A stretch of DNA of 64,000 bases from an uncultured Clostridium sp. (GTDB taxonomy: Bacteria > Bacillota > Clostridia > Lachnospirales > Lachnospiraceae): positions 32,121 through 96,120 of the forward strand of contig CAKSBP010000007.1 of the NCBI GenBank assembly GCA_934438135.1, in the 5' to 3' direction. Every line of letters begins with the position of its first letter. Position 1 is the stretch's first letter. The position numbers were made by a program, and so were the translations under genes. The notes under the pieces were generated by a model. That model ran no database searches, was not told where the DNA came from, and saw only the letters and a list, made by a program, of their open reading frames with translations. This document shows, in pieces, positions 15,823 to 25,564 of the stretch.

Positions 15823-16474
15823 GTATTATAAGACATTATCTGACACGGACAGGGAAGAAATCAAAAATATCATCAATACGTTGTATGCACAGACATTTTT
15901 AATGGAGCGTTATTATGAAAAACGTTCATCTCGTTATGTAATCAATAAATTATATCGAAGCTGTGAAAGACACTTTGATTTTCTAAAAGAATATTTTGAT
16001 GTGGCAGGAATTGAACTGGTGGAAAACCGCCAGGCAGGCGTAATGGCACTTCGTTCCAGTCAGCTGATTGCAGAGAAATTAAGTAGATTAACGACGATTT
16101 TTCTGCTGCTGCTTAAAATGATTTTCGATGAGAAAATGAATATGGCATCTAATGCGTCTCATGTATTTACAACAATCAATGAAATCAATGAGAAAATCCA
16201 GCTGTTTGGTCTGATGGGAAATAAGCCGTTATCTATCACGGAAGTAAGAAAGACCATCAGCGTATTAAGAAGATATCAGATTATTGATATTTTGGATGAT
16301 TTATCGGATATTGCACCAGATACCCGGATTATTATTTACCCTACCATTCATATGGTGCTAGATGCCCAGAAAATCAATGAACTGGTAGAAAAATATCAGG
16401 AAAGTGAGGAAGAGGAACATGGAGAGACATCTGGTAATGACGAAGATGTGTCTGAACAACTGGCACTACATTAA
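15815..16474 (+). CDS. JetB/MksE-like subunit (DUF4194-type)
   Basis: A 219-residue protein with the expected size and position of JetB/MksE, the winged-helix accessory subunit that binds the kleisin. It has the run of helices ending in a winged-helix region (about 125-200) that includes IQLFGLMGNKPLSITEV and a short acidic C-terminal tail (EESEEEEHGE). ATG 15815 has AGGAGG just before it, and overlaps the JetA stop by 8 bases; an upstream in-frame GTG is at 15794. The end overlaps the JetC-like gene by 56 bases. Three overlaps in a row show strong translational coupling, as expected for stoichiometric complex subunits. Confidence 0.65.
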   Translation: MNEYYKTLSDTDREEIKNIINTLYAQTFLMERYYEKRSSRYVINKLYRSCERHFDFLKEYFDVAGIELVENRQAGVMALRSSQLIAEKLSRLTTIFLLLLKMIFDEKMNMASNASHVFTTINEINEKIQLFGLMGNKPLSITEVRKTISVLRRYQIIDILDDLSDIAPDTRIIIYPTIHMVLDAQKINELVEKYQESEEEEHGETSGNDEDVSEQLALH

Positions 16475-19400
16475 TGAAAAGATACTTCATTTTCATAAAG
16501 ACATTAACTTTTTTACCGGACATTCTGGAAGCGGAAAGTCCACTGTTTTAGATGCCCTTCAGATTGTTCTGTATGCAGACAGCAACGGTCGTGGTTTCTT
16601 TAATAAGGCAGCAAAAGAAGACTCTGACCGTACGCTGATTGAATATCTTCGAGGAATGAAAGTTGTATCGGAAAATAATAAAGCGGCATACCTTAGAAAC
16701 AATAATTTTTCTACCACTATTGTGTTAGAATTTCAGAATTCAGAAACGCTGATGTATCAGTGTGTGGGAATCGTATTTGATGTGGATGTTGCTTCTAATG
16801 ACTATAATCGTCTGTTTTTCTGGCATAAAGGTGAATTTCCTGCAAATGGTTATCGTATCAATGGGAAAACCATGTCTATTAAGGAACTGAAAGAATATTT
16901 AAAAGACAATTACGAACGTACCGAATATGAATTTAATACAACAAATGAAAAATTCCGTGCTAAATTATATCATGAATATTTCGGCGGATTAAATGAAAAA
17001 ACGTTCCCGGCATTATTTAAACGTGCTATCCCGTTTAAAATGAATATGAAACTAGAAGAATTTGTAAAGGAATATATTGCGACAGAACGGGATATTCATA
17101 TTGAAGACATGCAGGACAGCGTTATGCAGTATGTAAGGCTTCGTAGAAGACTGGAAGATACGAAACACGAAATCAGTCTGCTGGAAGAAAATAACAGACA
17201 GTATGATATATACCGCAAAAATATCCGGGGGGGTATGAATCGTTCTTACTGTTTGGATAAACTGGAGCTGGATGGAAAGAAACACAAACGTGTTTTTTTA
17301 GAAACACAGAAAACAGTTTTTGCAAAGGAAGCAGAAGAACTGAAAAAGAAAATTCAGGCCGAAGAAGCAGAACTGTTAAAGCTTCAAAAGGAAAGAGATT
17401 CAGTGCTTCTAGCAATGGAAAACAGTGATGTAGAGCATTTAAAGAAACAGTTAGAGGCAAATCAGGAATTGTACTGCATACTGGAGAAAACCAAGAAACA
17501 ATATGACAAAATGGCAGCAGGTCTTACAAACTGGAAGCAGATAGCAGATTTCCCAGAAGAGGGACTGAATGCTGTGCTAAAGATTCAGAGCTATACAGCC
17601 GATACAGACGATTTTACAAAGCTGAAATCCATTACAGCGAAGTATCAGGTGGCATTTTTACGGGAAAAAGATAAGCTGGTTCTGGAAAAACAGCGTGTAA
17701 AAGAAGAAATGGATGCCCTGAACAGCGAAATGAGCAGTCTGAAAAAAGGAAAGAAAGTATATCCAGCTTATTTGGCAGAGGCACGGGATTTACTGAAGGC
17801 TGCTCTGAAAGAGAAACATGGAAAGAGTATAGATGTGCGTTTTGTAGCGGATACGATTGAAGTAACCGAACCAGAATGGCAGAATGCAGTGGAAGGCTAT
17901 ATGGGAGGAAATAAGTTATCTCTTGTAACTGCACCGGAATATGTACAGGATGCGATGGAAATTTATGAAACTCTGGATAAACAAAAATATTCCAAAGTTT
18001 CCATTTTAGATACTATGCGTGTTATGAGCCGGGAACAGAAAGCAAAAGAAAATTCTCTTGCAGCAGTTGTTAAGGCAGATTCTGACTATATGACAGCATA
18101 TGTAAATTACCTTCTTGGAAATGTTATTTGCTGCGTCGATGTAAAGGAACTTAGAAACTGTGAGTGTGGTGTAACAAAGGACTGTCTGCTTTATAAAGGA
18201 TATAAATTAAAGCATATGGAACCAAAGAATTACCGTGAACTGGCATTTATCGGACAGAACTCTGTGGAGGCACGTCTGGCACAGCTTAGGGAACAGGTAA
18301 AGGAAGCACTGGTACGGGTGATGCCGGTTACAAATAAATTACAGGAAGTTCAGGAAAAGTTAAGTTATGAATATTTAACGGATGATATTTCTATCTATGA
18401 AGAAAATCTTCAATCTGTTATCAGCCTTGCAGAAAAAAAACAGCAGATGGAAGAGATGGAAGAGAAGCTTCGCTCTTTGGAACAAAAGACCCAGGTACAG
18501 TGGCAGGAAAAACGAAATGATATTGAAAAACGTCTGAAAGCAAAACGTCAGGAAAAAGAACAAGATGCAACGCTGCTTCATGATAGGGAACGTGCACTTA
18601 TTTCATTTGAAAATGAACTTTCTACACTGGAACAGGAAATACGGATTGAGGAACAGGCAATTGTTGTGGATGAGGAAAAAGAAGCCGTTTATGCAGAATT
18701 GACACAAGGAATTACGTTAGAAAATATGGATAAACTCAGAGCAAGATTTTTCCGCGAGAAAACAGCATTTGAGAAGAAGGCAGAGGAGGAATACCATAAG
18801 CTTTTGGAAATTCGTCAGAATTATCAGAAGGAATACGGGTATCGTGGATTTTCTGTCGTTTCTAGAGAAAATAATGCCTATGATCAGTTGCTAGAAACGC
18901 TTCAGAGTGATAAACTAAATGAATACATGGAAAAAGCAAAAGAGCAGGGAAAAACTGCAATTTATCACTTTAAGACAGACTTTATCTATAAGATAAGGGA
19001 TGCCATTAAAGAGGTGTTACAGCAGAAGGATGATTTAAACCGTATTCTTGCAGGCATGGATTTTGGAAAAGACCGTTATCGTTTTGTGATTTCTAAAAGC
19101 CAGGGATCAGAAGGCAGATTTTATGATATGTTTATGGATCAAAATCTGGAGATTAATCCCCAGGCATTATCTGATAATATGGAAAACCAGATGGATTTAT
19201 TCTCTATGGAACATGAAAATCATTATCAGGAACTGATACATGAACTACTGGATTTATTTATGCCGCCGGAAGACTGTGACCAGGAAACGGTAGAAGAAGC
19301 CAGACGAAATATGGAGCGTTATGCAGATTACAGGACCTATTTGTCTTTTGATATGGAACAGATTATTGAAGGAATGCCGCCAATGCGTTTAAGTAAAATG

Positions 19401-19742
19401 CTAACGAAGAACTCCGGAGGAGAAGGACAGAATCCTCTGTATGTAGCACTCTTAGCCAGCTTTGCACAGGTGTATCAGGCAGGTGGCAGAACGTCCATTA
19501 AAAACCGGGCAACCCCACGACTGGTTGTACTGGATGAAGCATTTTCCAAAATGGATGCTCAGAAGGTTGAGAGCTGTATCCGCCTGATGCGTAATTTAGG
19601 ATTCCAGGCAATCATTAGTGCGACAAACGATAAGATTCAGAATTATGTCGAAAATGTCGATAAAACATTTGTATTTGCGAATCCTAATAAAAATCATATT
19701 TCTATTCAGGAATTTGAACAAAAAGAATTAAAAGCGGTATAA
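16419..19742 (+). CDS. JetC/MksB-like SMC ATPase
   Basis: A 1107-residue SMC-like ATPase. The Walker A motif GHSGSGKST lies at about residues 34-42 after NWHYIN, as in JetC proteins. Long coiled coils occupy about 210-480 and 640-880, with a hinge-like segment between. The C-terminal head contains the signature TKNSGGEGQNP and a Walker B sequence LVVLDEAFSKMD. The start is uncertain: GTG 16404, ATG 16419 (with GAGGAAGAGG before it) and ATG 16437 are in frame; 16419 is used. JetC pairs with JetA and JetB to extrude loops of DNA. No JetD-type nuclease gene follows: truA begins 44 bases downstream. Confidence 0.8.
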   Translation: MERHLVMTKMCLNNWHYINEKILHFHKDINFFTGHSGSGKSTVLDALQIVLYADSNGRGFFNKAAKEDSDRTLIEYLRGMKVVSENNKAAYLRNNNFSTTIVLEFQNSETLMYQCVGIVFDVDVASNDYNRLFFWHKGEFPANGYRINGKTMSIKELKEYLKDNYERTEYEFNTTNEKFRAKLYHEYFGGLNEKTFPALFKRAIPFKMNMKLEEFVKEYIATERDIHIEDMQDSVMQYVRLRRRLEDTKHEISLLEENNRQYDIYRKNIRGGMNRSYCLDKLELDGKKHKRVFLETQKTVFAKEAEELKKKIQAEEAELLKLQKERDSVLLAMENSDVEHLKKQLEANQELYCILEKTKKQYDKMAAGLTNWKQIADFPEEGLNAVLKIQSYTADTDDFTKLKSITAKYQVAFLREKDKLVLEKQRVKEEMDALNSEMSSLKKGKKVYPAYLAEARDLLKAALKEKHGKSIDVRFVADTIEVTEPEWQNAVEGYMGGNKLSLVTAPEYVQDAMEIYETLDKQKYSKVSILDTMRVMSREQKAKENSLAAVVKADSDYMTAYVNYLLGNVICCVDVKELRNCECGVTKDCLLYKGYKLKHMEPKNYRELAFIGQNSVEARLAQLREQVKEALVRVMPVTNKLQEVQEKLSYEYLTDDISIYEENLQSVISLAEKKQQMEEMEEKLRSLEQKTQVQWQEKRNDIEKRLKAKRQEKEQDATLLHDRERALISFENELSTLEQEIRIEEQAIVVDEEKEAVYAELTQGITLENMDKLRARFFREKTAFEKKAEEEYHKLLEIRQNYQKEYGYRGFSVVSRENNAYDQLLETLQSDKLNEYMEKAKEQGKTAIYHFKTDFIYKIRDAIKEVLQQKDDLNRILAGMDFGKDRYRFVISKSQGSEGRFYDMFMDQNLEINPQALSDNMENQMDLFSMEHENHYQELIHELLDLFMPPEDCDQETVEEARRNMERYADYRTYLSFDMEQIIEGMPPMRLSKMLTKNSGGEGQNPLYVALLASFAQVYQAGGRTSIKNRATPRLVVLDEAFSKMDAQKVESCIRLMRNLGFQAIISATNDKIQNYVENVDKTFVFANPNKNHISIQEFEQKELKAV

Positions 19743-19786
19743 GACCGTATTACATGCAGTATTAGAAGACTATAAAAAGGAGGCTT

Positions 19787-20572
19787 ATGCGCCTGACTTT
19801 TACGACGCAGAACAGTATGAAAAATCATAATTTTAAAATTACTCTGTCTTATGACGGTACAAAATATAATGGATGGCAGAACCAGAAAAACACATCCAAC
19901 ACAATTCAGGAAAAACTAGAAACTCTATTAAGCAAAATGACAGGGGAAAAAATTGAAGTAATCGGTTCCGGCAGAACCGATGCAGGGGTACATGCCCTGG
20001 CTCAGACTGCAAATTTCCATACTGACAGCGAAATGAGTGAACAGGAAATTTTGACTTATATGAATACCTACCTGCCACAGGATATTGCGGTATCCAGAGT
20101 GCAGCAGGTAAATGGCAGATTTCACAGCCGCCTGAATGCAAAGGAAAAGATTTATGAATACCGAATTTTAAACAGTAAGATTCCAAATGTATTTGAGCAT
20201 AAATATCAGTATCAGATTCCACAGAAACTTGATGTGGAAAAAATGCGGGAAGGTGCGAAGCATTTAGCTGGTACCCATGATTTTCAGGCATTCTGTTCCA
20301 CGAAGAAGTCGAAAAAATCTACAGAAAGAATTTTGTATTCCGTTGGAATCCAGGAAAACGGAAGTGAAATCCGCATCGTATTCCGTGGAAATGGATTTTT
20401 ATATAATATGGTTCGTATTATGACGGGAACACTGATTGAAATCGGCTTAGGTAAAAGAGAACCAGAAAGCATTCTGGAGTTATTTGAAACAAAAGAACGA
20501 AGCCAGGCAGGATTTAAAGCACCAGCTTCTGGTCTGTTCTTGGTAAGTGTAGGTTATGAACTAGACAATTAA
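19787..20572 (+). CDS. truA: tRNA pseudouridine(38-40) synthase
   Basis: A 261-residue enzyme that makes pseudouridine at positions 38-40 in the anticodon arm. The catalytic motif GSGRTDAGVHAL contains the essential Asp, and the N-terminal YDGTKYNGWQNQ and C-terminal FRGNGFLYNMVRIMTGTL segments are typical. The start is uncertain: ATG 19787 has a GGAGG only three bases before it, while the family usually begins at the position of ATG 19817 (MKNHNFKITLSYDG), which has no good ribosome binding site. Gap to the SMC-like gene is 44 bases, so it may be read from the same promoter, but a functional link is not implied. Confidence 0.95.
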   Translation: MRLTFTTQNSMKNHNFKITLSYDGTKYNGWQNQKNTSNTIQEKLETLLSKMTGEKIEVIGSGRTDAGVHALAQTANFHTDSEMSEQEILTYMNTYLPQDIAVSRVQQVNGRFHSRLNAKEKIYEYRILNSKIPNVFEHKYQYQIPQKLDVEKMREGAKHLAGTHDFQAFCSTKKSKKSTERILYSVGIQENGSEIRIVFRGNGFLYNMVRIMTGTLIEIGLGKREPESILELFETKERSQAGFKAPASGLFLVSVGYELDN

Positions 20573-20582
20573 ATGGAATAAA

Positions 20583-20610
20583 TTGACAAAAGAGATTTTT
20601 ATGTTATGCT
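20583..20610 (+). promoter_or_regulatory. Promoter of the esterase-like lipoprotein gene
   Basis: TTGACA (20583-20588), 16 bases, TATGCT (20605-20610). The -35 box is consensus; the -10 box is weak. Confidence 0.55.
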
Positions 20611-20644
20611 AATATGTGGACCAGTAATTCGATAGGAGAATAAC

Positions 20645-22357
20645 ATGAAAAAGAAAAAGGTATTTTGTTTTTTCTGCTTTTTTATGTTTCTGGCACTGCT
20701 TTTTAGTGGGTGCCAGAAACAGGAAAAAAAGAAAGACAATATGAAAGCTATAGTCAGTGAAATAACATCGACACCGAATAGCAGCAGATATTCTGATATG
20801 GAATATTTGTCAGATACAGAGCAGAAAAAGCTTTCTGTACAGACATTATCAGAGAAAGATAGAATTTATAAAATTCACTTGTATGAAGAGGAAATAGAAG
20901 ATACTTACGTGCTTTATGTAGCACTGCCGGGAAAGCTTGATAGGAAAAGAGAATATCCGGTTGTATATTTACTTGGAGCGAAGCCGCTTCTTTCTGATAT
21001 TCGGATGCTTCAGAATAAAGAAGGAAATTCAGTAGAAAAAATTTATGTGGCAGTTACTTATCCGGATTATGTTAAGACAAAAGAAAGGCAACAGAGAGAT
21101 TTTGTCGAAAATAAAGAGAAATTTTATCGTATGATTACGGACAAAATCATGCCGCTGATAGAAACCCTATACCAGGGAGATTTAACACAATCAACGTTAT
21201 GTGCGGAAGGAAAGGCTGCTTCTTACATAAGCGAATATGGAATTTTTGATGATGGATTTAAATTTAAACATTATATTTTGGTTAGTCCGGATTACAAGCA
21301 TTCTGCTTATAAAGGGAGCGTTCTTTTCAAAGAGGAAGATTATGCAGAACATGAAGTCGAATTGAAAACGTCGGTTTATTTTTATATTGGCAAAGATTCT
21401 GACGAAACAGAAAATTCTATTTATACGAAGAATTTTGCTTCGGCTGTGCAGAAACATAACTTTACTGGATGCTCGGTATCTTATGAAGAAATAGACGGAT
21501 ATGGAAGTTCCACGGTCTGGTTTCCAGCGATAACGGAGGCCATGTATGAAATTTATGGGGAATCAGTTTCAGCACAGGAAAGTGCTGTTGATTTTAGTCC
21601 CAAGTTTGAAGAGGAATTGCCTGGATGGAAATACAGCAAAATGGGGATGTCTGTAAATGAAACAATCTGGGAGGATGACTGTCAGGCTTGCAATCTGGTT
21701 TCTGGACAAAACTACCAAATTCAAGTGTTCTATAATAATGGCTATAGTGCGGCATCATCTCAGAATCTGATTATTCTTCCTTATACAGAACTGACAGCAG
21801 AAGAAATCGGCAGTCTTCTGGAAAAACAGAATTTAAATGGACGGGTACTGATTATGACCATAAAAGGAACGGAGATAGATGATGAAAATCAGGATATGAA
21901 ACAGAATCCAGAAACTTTTCTTTCTTTTTTATGTACACAGGTACTTGGAAAGCTGAAGTCAGGAATGGAATTAAGTTTTGATAAGATTTCCATTGCAGGT
22001 GGACATGCGGAAGGATATTTTTCTCTCTATGCATATTTTCATCAGGATACGATTTGTCATGGTAGAATCAATCAGTTTATTTCCTGGTACCCAGAACTGA
22101 CATATGTGACAGAGAATAAAACGATTGCAGCATGGAAAAATTTCTGGAAGGAACGTGGTGGTGATGAGGAAAGAAATAGTCATCTTACTATCTATCTGGA
22201 GAAGCTGGGGAAGAAAAATAAAAATAAGAAATACAGAAGGATGCTTCAAAGTCTGAAAAGAGAGGCTGAAGAAAACTGCAGTATAAGTCTAGAACAGAAG
22301 ACTGAAAAAAGAGTAGAATATCAGAAACTGCTCTTGAAAATTGTGAAAAATGATTAA
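20645..22357 (+). CDS. Lipoprotein with degenerate esterase-like domains
   Basis: A 570-residue predicted lipoprotein; the signal sequence ends in ...LLFSGC with Cys23 as the lipid-modified residue. Residues about 80-290 resemble the esterase-D/feruloyl esterase fold: 'YVLYVALPGKLDRKREYPVVYLLG' corresponds to its first strands, followed by VSPDYKHSAYKG and a Gly-K-D-S segment typical of the acid-residue loop. However, at the nucleophile elbow the sequence is CAEGKAAS rather than G-x-S-x-G, so catalysis is doubtful. A second similar region with IAGGHAEGYFSLY lies at about 435-520. Likely a surface or extracellular sensor or carbohydrate-associated protein. It is followed by a YesM-type kinase, perhaps its partner (inference). 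Confidence 0.65.
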   Translation: MKKKKVFCFFCFFMFLALLFSGCQKQEKKKDNMKAIVSEITSTPNSSRYSDMEYLSDTEQKKLSVQTLSEKDRIYKIHLYEEEIEDTYVLYVALPGKLDRKREYPVVYLLGAKPLLSDIRMLQNKEGNSVEKIYVAVTYPDYVKTKERQQRDFVENKEKFYRMITDKIMPLIETLYQGDLTQSTLCAEGKAASYISEYGIFDDGFKFKHYILVSPDYKHSAYKGSVLFKEEDYAEHEVELKTSVYFYIGKDSDETENSIYTKNFASAVQKHNFTGCSVSYEEIDGYGSSTVWFPAITEAMYEIYGESVSAQESAVDFSPKFEEELPGWKYSKMGMSVNETIWEDDCQACNLVSGQNYQIQVFYNNGYSAASSQNLIILPYTELTAEEIGSLLEKQNLNGRVLIMTIKGTEIDDENQDMKQNPETFLSFLCTQVLGKLKSGMELSFDKISIAGGHAEGYFSLYAYFHQDTICHGRINQFISWYPELTYVTENKTIAAWKNFWKERGGDEERNSHLTIYLEKLGKKNKNKKYRRMLQSLKREAEENCSISLEQKTEKRVEYQKLLLKIVKND

Positions 22358-22368
22358 TATGACACTGT

Positions 22369-22397
22369 TTGACACAAAAATCCATAGTAAGTATAAT
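22369..22397 (+). promoter_or_regulatory. Consensus promoter of the YesM/YesN-type operon
   Basis: TTGACA (22369-22374), 17 bases, TATAAT (22392-22397), perfect in both boxes. It overlaps the end of the preceding gene region, so the kinase and regulator are expressed independently of the lipoprotein. Confidence 0.88.
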
Positions 22398-22427
22398 GAA
22401 AACAAGTGAATGGATGGTGGAAAGAAC

Positions 22428-24239
22428 ATGAAAAAGGAACCAAAGAAGAAAAAGTGGTTTTCCTTTAAGAAAAAGAAACTAAAAAACAAATTTATGCTTC
22501 TATACCTTGTTGCTGTAATCATTCCAGCAGTTCTTATGGACAGTATTCTGGTCTATAAAATTAATATATACGAGCAGCGGGAACAGAAAAGCCAGCTGGA
22601 AATTTCAGAAAATGAAGTGATCAGTCGTTTTACATCGGTAGTTCAAAGATGTGTACAGATGACGTATAATACTGGAAAAGATGAGGAACTTAGAAACTTT
22701 ATTTTCAAGCAGTATCCTGATAAAATCCAGTATTTGTCTGAGTATAGAAAGTTTACCCGTTACAGCTGCCTAAACTATTACCGCTATAATACAGACATTA
22801 AACAGATACAGATTTATGTGGACAATGATACGATTTGTGATACGGATGAAATCTGTCAGTTGACGGATGACGTGGAGAAAAAGTGGTGGTATCGGAAATT
22901 TGCTGCATCAGAAGCAGATTTATACATATTTGAAGATTTGTCCCGTAATGGAGGTTCCCAGACGAATCCATATGCAGGAACAATCAGCATGGTTCGAAGA
23001 ATACGGCAGGAAGATGGAACGGGTAAAGCAGTTATGCTGATTGATTTAAATTATGAACAATTGAATCGTTATCTTATGAATAACAGCAGCAGTGAAGATA
23101 TTTATCTTTGTAATAACAACCGGATTTTGTTTTCAAATAATAAATCCGTTTTTGAACAAGGGAGTACACCGGTCATTGAATCGGTTACATCAGGAGGAAA
23201 CTGGGTAAAGAATAGAATACCTTTGGATGGACAGACTTGGACAGTGGTTATGAAGTCCAGTAAACTGCCTCTTTGGGATACGATTCTTTCATCAAAGCAG
23301 ATTTTTCTTGTATTACTGATTATTAATTTAATCTTTCCAAGCTTTGTTATTCAGGGAATTGTGAAATCTGTTGTAGGGCGTCTTCATACGCTGGATGAGC
23401 ACTTTGGAAGTCTGGAAAAAGAAGAATTTAAATTTATTGAAGAGAAACCCGATGGGGATGAAATCGATCAGCTGTTCCGCCATTACAACCAGACGGTAGA
23501 ACGGATTAAGAAGCTGATTGAAACGATTATCCGGAAAAATAATCAGCAGCATCTATCAGAAGTATCTAAGAAGCAGGCAGAACTGAATGCTTTGAATACT
23601 CAGGTAAATCCACATTTTATGTACAATACGCTGGAATGCATCTGTATGAGAAGCATGATTAAAGGGGAAAAGGAAACGGCAAATGTGGTCCGGAGTCTGT
23701 CTGCACTTTTAAGACAGATGTCAAAATGGAATAAAGATGCACTGCCGGTGGAAGAGGAAATGGATCTGGTAGAAAAGTATTTAACCATACAAAAATATCG
23801 TTTTGACGATCGGCTTTCCTATGAACTGGAAATGGCAGAAAACTGTAAAGGGCTGATTATTCCGAAACTTACGCTGGTTTCTTTTGTAGAGAATGCATGT
23901 GTGCATGGGATTGAAGAAAGTGTAGATGGAGGAACTATTTCTGTCCGTGTTATTGAGGATGGAGAAGATATTCAGATTATCATCAAGGATACTGGAGACG
24001 GCATGACGCCGGAAAAGCAGAAGGAACTTATGGATAAGCTGGAAAAGGCAGATATTAATGTTTTATACAATTCAAAAAGTACAGGAATTCTGAATGCTTA
24101 TATTCGTTTAAAAATGCATTTTCCGGATGAACTGGAATTTCATCTGGAAAGCACGAAAAATGTTGGAACGTGTATTACGATTTGGTTGAAACATGTTTTA
24201 GCAGGGGTAAGGGAGGAAAATGAATGTACCAGGTTTTAA
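22428..24239 (+). CDS. Sensor histidine kinase of the YesM/LytS type
   Basis: A 603-residue membrane kinase. A Lys-rich N-terminus precedes a first membrane helix (about 20-45), then an extracytoplasmic sensor of about 240 residues, then a second membrane helix (about 285-310). A HAMP-like linker follows, then the His-kinase domain of the YesM type, with the phospho-acceptor His in N-P-H-F-M-Y-N near residue 395, and the ATP-binding region with LVSFVENACVHG and DTGDGMTP. The ATG at 22428 is used because GGTGGAAAG precedes it; an ATG at 22410 lies earlier. The stop overlaps the regulator start by 16 bases. The usual regulators of this family control carbohydrate uptake genes. Confidence 0.9.
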   Translation: MKKEPKKKKWFSFKKKKLKNKFMLLYLVAVIIPAVLMDSILVYKINIYEQREQKSQLEISENEVISRFTSVVQRCVQMTYNTGKDEELRNFIFKQYPDKIQYLSEYRKFTRYSCLNYYRYNTDIKQIQIYVDNDTICDTDEICQLTDDVEKKWWYRKFAASEADLYIFEDLSRNGGSQTNPYAGTISMVRRIRQEDGTGKAVMLIDLNYEQLNRYLMNNSSSEDIYLCNNNRILFSNNKSVFEQGSTPVIESVTSGGNWVKNRIPLDGQTWTVVMKSSKLPLWDTILSSKQIFLVLLIINLIFPSFVIQGIVKSVVGRLHTLDEHFGSLEKEEFKFIEEKPDGDEIDQLFRHYNQTVERIKKLIETIIRKNNQQHLSEVSKKQAELNALNTQVNPHFMYNTLECICMRSMIKGEKETANVVRSLSALLRQMSKWNKDALPVEEEMDLVEKYLTIQKYRFDDRLSYELEMAENCKGLIIPKLTLVSFVENACVHGIEESVDGGTISVRVIEDGEDIQIIIKDTGDGMTPEKQKELMDKLEKADINVLYNSKSTGILNAYIRLKMHFPDELEFHLESTKNVGTCITIWLKHVLAGVREENECTRF

Positions 24240-25438
24240 TTGTTGATGATGAACCATTTATGAGACAGGGACTTAAGGTGATTATTGATTGGGAGAGTTA
24301 TGGATTTACTATTGCAGATGAGGCAAAGAATGGATTGGATGCATATGAATTACTGAAAAAGAAAAAATATGATTTATTGATTCTGGATATTAAAATGCCA
24401 GGAATGACTGGACTGGAATTGGCAGCAAAAATCCGGACAACGATTTCCAAACGCCTAAAAATTGTTCTGCTTAGTGGCTATAGTGAGTTTTCTTATGCAA
24501 CAGAAGCAATGAAATATAATATTGGGAATTATTTACTGAAGCCGATTCAACCGGATGAACTGGTTAAAGTGCTCAAAGAAGTAAAAACAGATTTGGAGCG
24601 TTTTAAAAAAGCGGATGAAATGCGGAAAGCAACAGCATCGGTTGTTGGAAGCAATTATCTTCGGGAAACGCTTGCAGGCAGGAAGAGTGAGCAGGTATCA
24701 AAGGGGCTGGAGCGGGCATTCCGTAATCAGAGTGCCCTTCATTATCTACATATTGAAATATATCAAAATGATGAAAATTTCAAGAAACTGACGGATGATG
24801 AACAAAGCAGTCTGTTTTGGAAGCTTTACGATAAACTAACAGAATATATGGGTGATTTTAGAGGAAACTGTATCTGTAATGTTGGGAAAAACCAGCAGTT
24901 TGAAATAGGAATTATTATATCAGAACAGGTGCTTAAGAAGAAGGAATGTGCCACAGTGTCTCAGCTGGAACAGAATCTGGAAAAGGTTGCTTCGTCAGAA
25001 TTTTCCTATACATTAAGTTTTTATATGGGAGAAGAAGTGGAGTCCATAAAAGACATTTTAACATCATATTTGTCCTCTATGGATAAAAAGGCAGGGGAAA
25101 GCAGTGCTCATGATGTAGAGCTGCTTTCGAAAATTGAACGGGAACTTCGTACAAATTATCAGGAGAATTTAAGCCTGAAGGAATTGAGTGAAAAATATTA
25201 TATTAACAGTGCTTATCTTGGACAGTTGTTTAAAAAGAAATATGGTATTTATTTTAAGGATTATTTGAATTTAATTCGGGTAGAGCGGGCGAAAGAACTG
25301 CTTCTTTCTTCAAATGAAAAGGTTTATAAGATTTCAGAACTGGTTGGTTATAACAATGTTGACTATTTTATTAATAAGTTTACGAAGCTTGTGGGAATTA
25401 CGCCTAGCAGATATCGGAATCAGAATGTAAAGAAATAA
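24224..25438 (+). CDS. Response regulator with AraC-type DNA-binding domain (YesN type)
   Basis: A 404-residue regulator. The receiver domain (about 1-120) has the acidic pocket DD (8-9), phospho-acceptor Asp55 in LLILDIKMPG, and Lys in NYLLKPIQP. The central 130-290 has no known family but is common in YesN proteins. The C-terminal AraC helix-turn-helix (about 300-400) has LKELSEKYYINSAYLGQLFKKKYG and VGYNNVDYFINKFTKLVGITPSRYR. It overlaps the kinase gene by 16 bases, confirming the pair. Its targets are probably the adjacent exported proteins, but no binding site was identified. Confidence 0.92.
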   Translation: MYQVLIVDDEPFMRQGLKVIIDWESYGFTIADEAKNGLDAYELLKKKKYDLLILDIKMPGMTGLELAAKIRTTISKRLKIVLLSGYSEFSYATEAMKYNIGNYLLKPIQPDELVKVLKEVKTDLERFKKADEMRKATASVVGSNYLRETLAGRKSEQVSKGLERAFRNQSALHYLHIEIYQNDENFKKLTDDEQSSLFWKLYDKLTEYMGDFRGNCICNVGKNQQFEIGIIISEQVLKKKECATVSQLEQNLEKVASSEFSYTLSFYMGEEVESIKDILTSYLSSMDKKAGESSAHDVELLSKIERELRTNYQENLSLKELSEKYYINSAYLGQLFKKKYGIYFKDYLNLIRVERAKELLLSSNEKVYKISELVGYNNVDYFINKFTKLVGITPSRYRNQNVKK

Positions 25439-25450
25439 TATGTTGTGAAG

Positions 25451-25480
25451 GAGCCAGAAAAAAACTTTCTGGTTCTTTTT
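25451..25480 (+). terminator. Rho-independent terminator after the response regulator
   Basis: GAGCCAGAAA (25451-25460), AAAAC, TTTCTGGTTC, then TTTTT. The stem is 10 pairs with one G-T pair. Confidence 0.85.
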
Positions 25481-25535
25481 GTCTGCTTAGCATGGGAAAA
25501 TTTAAAAGTATAAGATTTCTTCGATGAAAAACAGG

Positions 25536-25564
25536 TTGTATTTTGCAAAATCATATGGTAAAAT
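25536..25564 (+). promoter_or_regulatory. Probable promoter of the SLH-like protein gene
   Basis: TTGTAT (25536-25541), 17 bases, TAAAAT (25559-25564). The 232-base gap between the regulator and the SLH-like gene contains this site and the terminator, nothing else recognised. Confidence 0.4.
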
